A DNA stretch of 12,016 bases from CAKAHY01 sp041848045. Its GTDB lineage: Bacteria > Bacillota > Clostridia > Lachnospirales > Lachnospiraceae. The notes below the pieces were generated by a model. The model saw only the letters and a list, made by a program, of their open reading frames with translations. It had not been told where the DNA came from and searched no databases. The position numbers and the translations under genes are program-made. Location of the stretch: NCBI GenBank assembly GCA_041848045.1, contig JBGZHY010000075.1, forward strand, positions 1 to 12,016, read 5' to 3'. Shown here piece after piece: positions 6,246 to 12,016 of this stretch (position 1 is its first letter; the number at the start of each line of letters is the position of its first letter).

Positions 6246-6271
6246 CCGGGAGTCATTCGACTCCCGGTTTT
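6246..6271. terminator. Bidirectional intrinsic terminator between convergent operons
   Basis: CCGGGAGTC (6246-6254) and GACTCCCGG (6259-6267) form a perfect 9-bp GC-rich stem with an ATTC loop. A run of Ts follows at 6268-6271 and AAAA lies at 6241-6244 on the other side. It sits 25 nt after the ATPase gene and about 70 nt beyond the end of the convergent histidine-kinase gene, so it can stop transcription from both sides. Confidence 0.88.
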
Positions 6272-6339
6272 ATACTTCCTGCCTATGTCACAGGGCTTTT
6301 GGGCTATGTGCTTATTTTGCTGCGCTATGCGGCAGGGAA

Positions 6340-8052
6340 TCAAGGCAAAAGCGGAAGCCGCAGGACTATCCTTGTGCCCTCGCCTTCGGCTGAACAGATC
6401 TGCATGCCATATTCCCGGCCGCAAAGCAGTTTAATGCGCTGTTCCACATTTTGCAGGCCGATGCCGCCCAGCTTCTTATCCTTTTGTACCTTTCTTTCCG
6501 GTAGCTTATCCGGGTCAAAGCCTACGCCGTCATCGGAAACCTCAATGAAAAGAGTTTCATCCTGTGTATAATAATGGACAAGGATTTTTCCGCCTCCGCT
6601 TTTTTCTCGTATACCGTGATAAATGGCATTTTCTGCCAGAGGCTGCAGGATGAGTTTGGGAACGGAGCGTTCGATGAGCGAAGCATCTCCGTAAATTTCG
6701 TATTGTAAAATATCTTCATAACGTATTTTTTGTATGGCGAGATAGTTTTGCAGGTGCTCCAACTCCGCCTGCAAGGAAACAAAGCTTTGCTCCATATGCA
6801 GGGAAAGGCGGAGCATCTTTCCTAGGGCGGCGCTGACCTTTACCACATTTTCCTGCTCCCCCAGCTCGGCAAGCCACAAAATACTGTCCAGCGTATTGTA
6901 AAGAAAATGCGGGTTGATTTGGCTTTGCAGGGCACGTAATTCAAACAGACGTCTGGCTTTTTCCGTTTGCGCAATATTTTCAGTCAGATTTCTGATTCTG
7001 TCCAGCATATGATTATATTCCTCGGAGAGGGATATCACCTCATGGGAGCTGTGACGGCTGACCGAGATATGCTCCCAGTTTTCACCGGCGGATTTCATGG
7101 CGTTCTTCAGCCTGCGGATAGGCTTGCTTAAATAGTCGGACAGGAGAAGAGCAAATACAAAGGTCAAGATGAGCAAAAATCCCGCCGCCATAAATATGGA
7201 GCGGATAAGCTGCTGCTGCAGTGCCCTTACGTTATCGGAGCTGCTGAGGCCGAACAGCGTCCAGGTAGTATTCGGAACCGGTATTTTATAAATGATTTCT
7301 CCGGTTTTTTGCAAACCGGCTTCTTTTTGCTGCAGGCTTCGGATGGCTTCTTTATCCCGGAACAAGTCCTTGACCGGATGGTAGACCATATTGGCCTCGC
7401 TGTCGATGATGTAGGCATAGCCCTTATCGCCCAGGGAAAGCTTATGCAGGTAATCTTCTATGAAATGGTAGGATAGGTCGATAATGACCACGCCGAGATG
7501 TTGCCCCGAAGCATCGTTGATTTCCGTACATAAAGAAAGGAACCAGTCATTGTCATCCATGGCGAAGATACCCTGACCGGGCGTTGCCAAAACAGGCATC
7601 TGACCGGATTGCAAGGCATTTTTATACCATTCCTGCTGCATCATATCGGGGGACAGGGGCATAGCCATATCGCTGCCGCCGGTAATGGCAAAGCCGTTTT
7701 TGGATACGACGGCAATGGAGCGGATTCGGGAATCGCTGTTTTGCGCAAGCTGTATCAGAGAAAAAACGGAGCCTGCCGCTTGCCGGTCGGATTGTGCCAG
7801 GGCGGCACCGATGTCGGGATGCATGGCAATAAAGGTGCTGAAAGCTTTCAGCTTGTCCATATAGGCGGCAATATAGTCGGCGGATTGTCTGACGGAGGCC
7901 TCGGTTCTTTGCATATTCTCCCGGAGAAGTATTCGGGAGGCAAAGCCGTATATGAGGGCGGACAAGGTACAGATACTCAGCAGAGAAAGCAGCAAAAAAG
8001 AAAGAGAGAGGCGGATATGCAGGCGGGAGAGGAAATGATTTCTAGTCTTCAT
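6340..8052 (-). CDS. Cache-domain sensor histidine kinase (YesM/LytS-type)
   Basis: This 570-residue membrane sensor has, in order: membrane helix 1 (about 13-38); an extracytoplasmic Cache-like domain (about 40-270, with GYAYIIDSEANMVYHP); membrane helix 2 (285-307); a HAMP linker (308-362); a His-kinase block with the phospho-accepting His382 in LQSQINPHFLYNTLDSI; and a C-terminal ATPase domain with N-box LAENAIYHG (Asn475), DDGVGF (507-512) and GGIGLQN. Everything needed for autophosphorylation is intact. The frame runs back to 8136, but the Met at 8052 is the better start. AAGGAG lies 9 nt before it, and the resulting 11-nt overlap with the response-regulator gene is typical coupling. Only one Cys lies in the sensor domain. 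The signal is unknown; Cache domains usually bind small molecules. Confidence 0.93.
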   Translation of the reverse strand: MKTRNHFLSRLHIRLSLSFLLLSLLSICTLSALIYGFASRILLRENMQRTEASVRQSADYIAAYMDKLKAFSTFIAMHPDIGAALAQSDRQAAGSVFSLIQLAQNSDSRIRSIAVVSKNGFAITGGSDMAMPLSPDMMQQEWYKNALQSGQMPVLATPGQGIFAMDDNDWFLSLCTEINDASGQHLGVVIIDLSYHFIEDYLHKLSLGDKGYAYIIDSEANMVYHPVKDLFRDKEAIRSLQQKEAGLQKTGEIIYKIPVPNTTWTLFGLSSSDNVRALQQQLIRSIFMAAGFLLILTFVFALLLSDYLSKPIRRLKNAMKSAGENWEHISVSRHSSHEVISLSEEYNHMLDRIRNLTENIAQTEKARRLFELRALQSQINPHFLYNTLDSILWLAELGEQENVVKVSAALGKMLRLSLHMEQSFVSLQAELEHLQNYLAIQKIRYEDILQYEIYGDASLIERSVPKLILQPLAENAIYHGIREKSGGGKILVHYYTQDETLFIEVSDDGVGFDPDKLPERKVQKDKKLGGIGLQNVEQRIKLLCGREYGMQICSAEGEGTRIVLRLPLLP

Positions 8053-8809
8053 GATACCTTGCTCCTTGGACAAACTGCTTCGGCGTAAGCTGATAGGTTT
8101 TTTTGAATTTGGTGATGAAATAGTTGACATCCTCATAGCCCACAGCCAGCGCCACTTCGTAATTTTTCATATTGCCGCTTAGCAGCAGCCGCTTGGCTTG
8201 TTCCATACGGCGCAGCCCGATATATTCCTGAAAAGGTATACCGTAAAGCTGTTTGATGATGCCGCTTAAATAGCTTGCATTGAAGCCCAGATCCTCCGCC
8301 GCCTGTGCAAGAGAAAGGCAGGGCTCAAAAAGCCGTGCCTGTATATAGGCATCGACCTGTGCGAAGGAATCCGATGCAGGAGGGGCGACGGCGGAGCTGT
8401 CATTGCTCTTTTGCAGAGCATGTTTCAGATTGCGCTCGGAAAGCTTGCGGCAAATTCGTTTCAGCACAAGCTCGATATCCGTCCGGCTGACCGGTTTCAG
8501 GAGATAGTCCTCCACACCGATACGGATAGCCGTCTGCATATATTCAAAATAATCGTAGCCCGTCAACATGATAACGGCAGTTAAAGGATAGCGGCATTTC
8601 AACATTTCGGCAAAACGCAGTCCGTCCATACCGGGCATATTGATGTCCAGCATCACGATATCCGCCCGCTTTTTTTCCAAAAGCGCCTTTGCCTGCTCGG
8701 CGTCTGCGGCTTCCAGAACTTCTCCGATGTCCAAAGCGGCAAGATTGGCGAGAGATTTAATCCCTCGCCGAATGATTGGTTCATCATCAACCAAAAGCAA
8801 AGTATACAT
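8042..8809 (-). CDS. AraC-type DNA-binding response regulator (YesN-like, short)
   Basis: The partner of the histidine kinase. Residues 1-115 form a receiver domain with the acidic pocket Asp8/Asp9, phospho-accepting Asp55 in VMLDINMPGMDG, Thr83 and Lys105 (LLKPVSR). A linker of about 40 residues leads to an AraC/XylS double helix-turn-helix (about 152-250), with ASYLSGIIKQLYGIPFQEYI and the family signature FKKTYQLTPKQF. At 255 residues it is much shorter than classic YesN proteins, which have a long middle region. AAGGAG precedes the ATG by 5 nt. The msrAB stop lies only 9 nt upstream, so both are almost surely on one mRNA. Expected role: transcription activation in response to the kinase, targets unknown. 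The msrAB operon itself is a candidate target. Confidence 0.94.
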   Translation of the reverse strand: MYTLLLVDDEPIIRRGIKSLANLAALDIGEVLEAADAEQAKALLEKKRADIVMLDINMPGMDGLRFAEMLKCRYPLTAVIMLTGYDYFEYMQTAIRIGVEDYLLKPVSRTDIELVLKRICRKLSERNLKHALQKSNDSSAVAPPASDSFAQVDAYIQARLFEPCLSLAQAAEDLGFNASYLSGIIKQLYGIPFQEYIGLRRMEQAKRLLLSGNMKNYEVALAVGYEDVNYFITKFKKTYQLTPKQFVQGARYHED

Positions 8810-8818
8810 AAAAACTCC

Positions 8819-9919
8819 TTATTTCACAAAAGGCTTCAGGTTGCCGTAGCCCGCCGCATCCATATCTGCATAAGGAACAAAGCGGATGGAGGCGCTGTTG
8901 ATGCAGTATCGCAGTCCGCCCTTTTCTTTCGGACCGTCTTCAAACACATGTCCAAGGTGAATATCGGCGCTACGGCTGCGTACCTCCGTGCGCTCCATAT
9001 GAAAGGACAAATCCTTGCGATAACGCAGAACCTCTTCGCTAATCGGTTTTGAAAAGCTTGGCCAGCCGCAGCCGGAGGCAAATTTGTCCCTGGAGGAGAA
9101 AAGAGGTTCTCCGCTTGCAACGTCCACATAGATACCTTCCGCAAACAGGTCCCAGTATTCGTTGGAAAAGGCGTATTCCGTATGGTTTTCAACGGCAACC
9201 TGATATTGTATATCACTCAATTTTTGTTTCAGGACGTCATTGGAAGGTCTTGGATAAAGGGAGGGATCAATATAAGCGCTTTCCGGCTTCTCTTCTGCCT
9301 TACGCAGATCAATATGGCAATAGGCTCCCGGATTTTTGGCAAGGTAGTCCTGATGGTAATCCTCCGCCTCGTAAAAGTGCTCTAAAGGCCGCAGTTCCGT
9401 AACGATGGGATTTTGATATTTTTGCTGCTCCTTCTGAAAAACCGCCCGGATAATTTCGGCGTCCTGCATATCTGTATAATATACGCCGCTGCGGTATTGT
9501 ACGCCCCTGTCATTACCTTGTTTGTTCAGACTGGTGGGATCTACCACCTTAAAGTAATAGTGCAGCAGTTGTTCCAAGCTGATTTTTGCAGGGTCATAGC
9601 TGACTTTTACCGTTTCGGCATGACCGCTGTTTCGGTATATTAAATCTTCGTAGCTCGGGTTTTCGGTGCTGCCGTTGGCATAGCCGCTGACGGCATCCAA
9701 AACCCCCTCTATTCGTTGCATATATGCTTCTACACCCCAGAAGCAGCCTCCTGCCAGATAGATTTCTTTGCTTTTGGTGGGAGAGGACAGGCCCATTTCC
9801 TGCTTTTTCTCCTGTTTTTCATACTTAAGCGCCGCTTTGTTCGTCATTGCATATACCCCTGATGCCGTGCCAAATAGACAGAGTGCCAAAACAATACTGC
9901 ATATTTTTTTATTTGACAT
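8819..9919 (-). CDS. msrAB: Exported bifunctional methionine sulfoxide reductase MsrA-MsrB
   Basis: This enzyme reduces both S- and R-diastereomers of methionine sulfoxide in oxidised proteins. An N-terminal signal peptide (KK, then IVLALCLFGTASGVYA, cleavage near residue 24) sends it out of the cytoplasm. The MsrA domain (about 52-210) has catalytic Cys59 in GCFWG and a likely resolving Cys201 in AYCHID. The MsrB domain (about 226-350) has SGCGWPSF (Cys284, likely resolving), HLGHVF, and catalytic Cys339 in LRYCINSASIRF. The two CxxC zinc motifs of many MsrB proteins are absent, as in other MsrAB fusions. Length (366) is usual for an MsrA-MsrB fusion with a leader. The TlpA-like gene 18 nt upstream probably supplies the electrons. 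Activity is confidently predicted; the protein targets are not known. Confidence 0.96.
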   Translation of the reverse strand: MSNKKICSIVLALCLFGTASGVYAMTNKAALKYEKQEKKQEMGLSSPTKSKEIYLAGGCFWGVEAYMQRIEGVLDAVSGYANGSTENPSYEDLIYRNSGHAETVKVSYDPAKISLEQLLHYYFKVVDPTSLNKQGNDRGVQYRSGVYYTDMQDAEIIRAVFQKEQQKYQNPIVTELRPLEHFYEAEDYHQDYLAKNPGAYCHIDLRKAEEKPESAYIDPSLYPRPSNDVLKQKLSDIQYQVAVENHTEYAFSNEYWDLFAEGIYVDVASGEPLFSSRDKFASGCGWPSFSKPISEEVLRYRKDLSFHMERTEVRSRSADIHLGHVFEDGPKEKGGLRYCINSASIRFVPYADMDAAGYGNLKPFVK

Positions 9920-9937
9920 AAGACATTCCTTTCTGTT

Positions 9938-10483
9938 TTATTGAATCTTTTGAAATTCTGCTTTAATAGTATCATTTGCCGTATGGCCGGGCAAGACTTT
10001 TGTGATGATCCCGTCAGAACCGATATACGCGGAAGCGGGGTATGCTCTGACGGCATATTCTTTGCGCAGCTCTCCCTGCTCGTCCAGTAAGACGGTCACC
10101 TTGTCATAACCCAGTCCGTTAAACCACCGACTGAAGTCTTCACTGCTTTTTTCTCCGTTTTGCCCCGGCGTTACGACGCTGATTACGGCAAAGTCCTTTT
10201 CTTCGCCTGCCAGCGTATTCAGATCTTCCAAGCCGGACAGGCAAATGGAACACCAGGAAGTCCAAAATTTAAGATACACTTTTTTTCCTTTGAATTGTGA
10301 AAGGCTGTATTCCTTTCCGTTCGTATCTTTTAAAAGAAAATCCTTTGCCATAGTTCCCTCGTTTTTCACTTCCGACATTTTGGATGGGGTTGTAGCTGTC
10401 GCAGCCGAACAGGCGGCTAAGCCAAGACAGGCGGACAGCCATAAAGTTCTTAAAAATATTTTGGAAATCAATGCTTTTTTCAT
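9938..10483 (-). CDS. TlpA/Etrx-like thiol-disulfide oxidoreductase lipoprotein
   Basis: This 181-residue protein has a lipoprotein signal ending GLAAC, so Cys25 should be lipidated and hold the protein on the outer face of the membrane. A TlpA-like thioredoxin fold follows, with FWTSWCSIC (redox pair Cys78/Cys81) after a KGKKVYLKF strand and the cis-proline loop AYPASAYIG (Pro149). It is first in the operon. By analogy with pneumococcal Etrx proteins it should pass electrons to MsrAB, although no ccdA-type membrane donor is encoded beside it. The ATG at 10483 is preceded by GGAGAA. The fold, lipidation and active site are clear from sequence; the redox partner is inferred from gene order. 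Confidence 0.92.
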   Translation of the reverse strand: MKKALISKIFLRTLWLSACLGLAACSAATATTPSKMSEVKNEGTMAKDFLLKDTNGKEYSLSQFKGKKVYLKFWTSWCSICLSGLEDLNTLAGEEKDFAVISVVTPGQNGEKSSEDFSRWFNGLGYDKVTVLLDEQGELRKEYAVRAYPASAYIGSDGIITKVLPGHTANDTIKAEFQKIQ

Positions 10484-10522
10484 ACCCTATTCTCCGTGTT
10501 TATTCAATCGATTGTATTGGTC

Positions 10523-10551
10523 ATTATAAGAGGAGAAGCGGGGGAGGAAAA
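10523..10551 (-). promoter_or_regulatory. Promoter of the tlpA-msrAB-regulator-kinase operon
   Basis: On the minus strand a perfect TATAAT -10 (plus-strand 10523-10528) is found. The hexamer 17 bp upstream (TTTTCC) matches the -35 consensus poorly, which suggests an activator-dependent promoter. The predicted start is near 10516, about 33 nt before the ATG. The 10-bp palindrome CAATCGATTG (10505-10514) lies immediately downstream of the start and may be an operator. Confidence 0.5.
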
Positions 10552-10585
10552 TAGAATATGATTTTAAAAAACTTGAATTTGATTG

Positions 10586-10620
10586 GATAAAAAGAAAATC
10601 GCAGGCTTGCTGCGGCTTTC
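10586..10620 (-). terminator. Intrinsic terminator of the beta-helix protein gene
   Basis: On the minus strand the stem pairs CGCAG with CTGCG (plus-strand 10600-10604 and 10610-10614) around a 5-nt loop. It continues after a 2x2 internal loop with GAAA/TTTC (10594-10597 and 10617-10620). It is followed by a U-rich tract (plus-strand 10586-10598). It lies about 55 nt beyond the stop of the beta-helix gene and before the tlpA promoter, so it separates the two units. Confidence 0.68.
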
Positions 10621-10632
10621 TTTGAAAGAAAG
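10616..10632. repeat. 17-bp palindrome
   Basis: CTTTCTTTGAAAGAAAG is symmetric about one central base and partly overlaps the base of the terminator stem. It may extend or compete with the terminator fold, or be a protein-binding site. The symmetry is certain; any function is unknown. Confidence 0.4.
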
Positions 10633-10674
10633 ATAGGAATGTTATTCTTCTATGTTCATCATGCTGCTGTCATG

Positions 10675-12015
10675 TTATCTGCGTGTTGCGGAAGACTGCC
10701 CGTCGTTTGTGCCTGAGCTTTGACTGTTTTGTCCTTTTTGTCTTCCGGTCTTTCCTGTGCCGGTGCTGCCGTCTGCAGGAGGAGCGGGTCTTTCGCCGTT
10801 TGTATTTCCGCCTGCAGTACCTGCATTTGCATCAGGGGCAGCCTGTCTGCTTCTCTTGCCGGTTCCGCTTTGCGCAGCGGAATCGGAGCTTTGTGTACCA
10901 TCCGTGCCGCGACCTTTTTGCTTTCCTTGTGAAGCGGAGGAGCCGGAGTCGCTTGCGGCGGCATTATCGGAAGTCGTATTATTGTTTGGAGGCGTCATTT
11001 GTCCTCTTTGTCCTCTGCCGCCTCCCATGCCGGTGCTGCCGTCTGCGGGAGGAGCGGGTCTTTCGCCGTTTATATTTCCGCCTGCGGGAGGAGCAGGTCT
11101 GCCCTCCTGCGCATAAAAGTCTGTGGTGCCGCCGTTGGCATCGGGAGGAGCCATTCTGCCGTTATCGCCTCCTTTACCGGAAGGCGGCATCATTCCGCCC
11201 GGTGCACCAAAACCGTTTCCGGCACCGCTGCTTTCGGAAACCTGTACCTCCTGGCTGTTGCCGCCGGCATTCACCTGTACGGTATCACCGACCTTAAATA
11301 CGGAGCCTGCAAGCAGGAGGTTGGAGAAGGATTTATCTGCCGTGAAACTGAGCAATTCCTTTCCGCTTGTATCGCTGACAAGCACCTTGCTGCCTGCGGC
11401 TACTGCGGTATCATAGTTGAGATTGATGCCGGCAGTGTCGGAAGTATAGCTGAAGTCCTGCTGCATGCCGCCTGCCCCGAGTCCGATAAAGGTTCCGCCG
11501 CTGATATAGGCGTTTCCGTTATAATCCAGGCTGCCGTTATCCATGGCCTCCGGACCGTTGATCAAAAGATAGCCGCTTTCGATATAGACATCGCCGTTGG
11601 AATCCAGTCCATCTCCATCGGCGCTTAAGACTACCGTTGCGCCGTCCAGCTTAAAATAAGAAGTGGACTGATACTGGTCGGAGAAAGCGCTTTGCTCCGC
11701 TTCGGATAAGGAATCGTCCGCTTTTACACGAGCATTGATGCCGTCATCGGTGGCATTCATATTGAGATTTCCGCCGTAAAGCTCAACCGTTAAGCCCTCC
11801 AGACCTTCTTCGGAGTTTTGGATGCGGATATCTCCATCATAGATATAAACGCTGCCCTCGGAGGTGATACCCTTACCCTTTGCATCAATTTCGATGCTTC
11901 CGTCCGCAATGCTGACCAAGTCCGTTCCCTTGATGGCATTGTCGGCTGCCTTAAGCTTGATGTTGCCGGATATAATCACAAGATTATTTTTGGCTTTTAT
12001 GGCATTCTCCCGGTT
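10675..12015 (-). CDS. Carbohydrate-binding beta-helix protein, Cthe_2159/DUF4353-like (5' end outside window)
   Basis: The frame is open to the window edge; the GTG at 11979 is internal, because in-frame codons before it (NAIKAKNNL) continue the repeat. The visible part starts with irregular repeats of about 20 residues such as KNNLVIISGNIKLKAADNAIKG, GITSEGSVYIYDGDI and EGLEGLTVELYGGNL...DDGINA. This is the pattern of the right-handed beta-helix family typified by Clostridium thermocellum Cthe_2159, a cellulose/pectin-binding surface protein. After a small beta-rich domain comes a tail of about 180 residues rich in Gly, Pro, Ser, Asn and Gln, with repeated NGERPAPPADGSTG. No LPxTG motif is visible at the C-terminus, so any surface attachment must use another route. 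Other members of the family sit near CotH, VTC-domain and DUF4956 genes, which may lie just outside the window. Confidence 0.85.
   Translation of the reverse strand, partial: NRENAIKAKNNLVIISGNIKLKAADNAIKGTDLVSIADGSIEIDAKGKGITSEGSVYIYDGDIRIQNSEEGLEGLTVELYGGNLNMNATDDGINARVKADDSLSEAEQSAFSDQYQSTSYFKLDGATVVLSADGDGLDSNGDVYIESGYLLINGPEAMDNGSLDYNGNAYISGGTFIGLGAGGMQQDFSYTSDTAGINLNYDTAVAAGSKVLVSDTSGKELLSFTADKSFSNLLLAGSVFKVGDTVQVNAGGNSQEVQVSESSGAGNGFGAPGGMMPPSGKGGDNGRMAPPDANGGTTDFYAQEGRPAPPAGGNINGERPAPPADGSTGMGGGRGQRGQMTPPNNNTTSDNAAASDSGSSASQGKQKGRGTDGTQSSDSAAQSGTGKRSRQAAPDANAGTAGGNTNGERPAPPADGSTGTGKTGRQKGQNSQSSGTNDGQSSATRR
10758..10815. repeat. 58-bp direct repeat, copy 1
   Basis: It matches 11028-11085 with two differences (10777 A/G and 10802 G/A). 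The offset is exactly 270 bp, or 90 codons, so the reading frame is kept. It encodes the second GERPAPPADGSTG block of the beta-helix protein tail. Confidence 0.9.
11028..11085. repeat. 58-bp direct repeat, copy 2
   Basis: Partner of the copy at 10758-10815, encoding the first GERPAPPADGSTG block in protein order. A shorter, diverged EGRPAPPAGG copy is encoded just beyond its right end, pointing to repeated tandem growth of this part of the gene. Confidence 0.9.
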
Positions 12016-12016
12016 G

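Noticed and set aside
8053..8136. 28-residue N-terminal extension of the histidine kinase
   Set aside because: It overlaps the response-regulator gene more deeply, lacks a good ribosome binding site, and adds a Ser-rich stretch not expected before the first membrane helix. The Met at 8052 has AAGGAG at suitable distance.
10758..11105. Repeats considered as a CRISPR array or tandem noncoding repeat
   Set aside because: Only two full copies, 270 bp apart, both in frame within a protein tail; there are no regular spacers.
10683..11628. Long plus-strand ORFs opposite the beta-helix gene
   Set aside because: Their Arg/Cys/Ser-rich composition is the shadow of the Gly/Pro-rich tail on the other strand; no ribosome binding sites or recognisable domains.

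Overview
The window looks like chromosomal DNA of an anaerobic Bacillota, most likely class Clostridia and plausibly Lachnospiraceae-like. Reasons: strong AGGAGG-type ribosome binding sites, canonical TTGACA/TATAAT promoters, pyrB followed by pyrI, YesM/YesN-type two-component genes, and a Clostridia-type beta-helix carbohydrate-binding protein. No 16S rRNA or other phylogenetic marker is present, so this placement is inference from style and gene content.

Layout, left to right. (1) 1-767 is a mobile-DNA scar. It holds the last 93 codons of a DDE transposase, a lone AT-rich membrane-protein ORF without a good start, and a 54-bp element made of two inverted-repeat ends resembling IS3/IS150-type termini. 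(2) A CorA-family Mg2+ channel (minus strand) and pyrB-pyrI-ridA (plus strand) diverge from a 108-130-bp intergenic region. Its two near-consensus promoters share the same -35 bases. pyrB and pyrI make the catalytic and regulatory chains of aspartate transcarbamoylase and overlap; ridA follows with its own candidate promoter. The order pyrB-pyrI-ridA also occurs in Escherichia coli. (3) An AT-rich, repeat-filled regulatory region (3703-3816) precedes a polar amino-acid ABC importer of lipoprotein binding protein, permease and ATPase. Twin hairpins lie between the first two genes and a strong, probably bidirectional terminator lies after the third.

(4) On the minus strand, a compact four-gene operon runs right to left: a TlpA-like thiol-disulfide lipoprotein, an exported MsrA-MsrB fusion, an AraC-type response regulator and a Cache-domain histidine kinase. 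Gaps are 18 bp, 9 bp and an 11-bp overlap. It resembles the pneumococcal etrx2-msrAB2-rr09-hk09 neighbourhood but has no ccdA. It appears to be an extracytoplasmic methionine-sulfoxide repair module co-transcribed with a sensor system. (5) Further right, also on the minus strand and separated by an intrinsic terminator, is the 3' part of a large secreted beta-helix protein (Cthe_2159/DUF4353-like) with a long Gly/Pro/Ser/Asn tail containing a 58-bp DNA duplication. Its 5' end lies outside the window.

No CRISPR array, tRNA, rRNA, prophage or obvious defence system was seen. No stretch longer than 300 bases lacks a gene call, unless the weak ORF at 349-639 is discounted; then 285-767 holds only that fragment and the inverted-repeat element. 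The most interesting items are the MsrAB/TlpA/two-component operon without ccdA, the shared-hexamer divergent promoters, and the repeat-rich region before the ABC importer.
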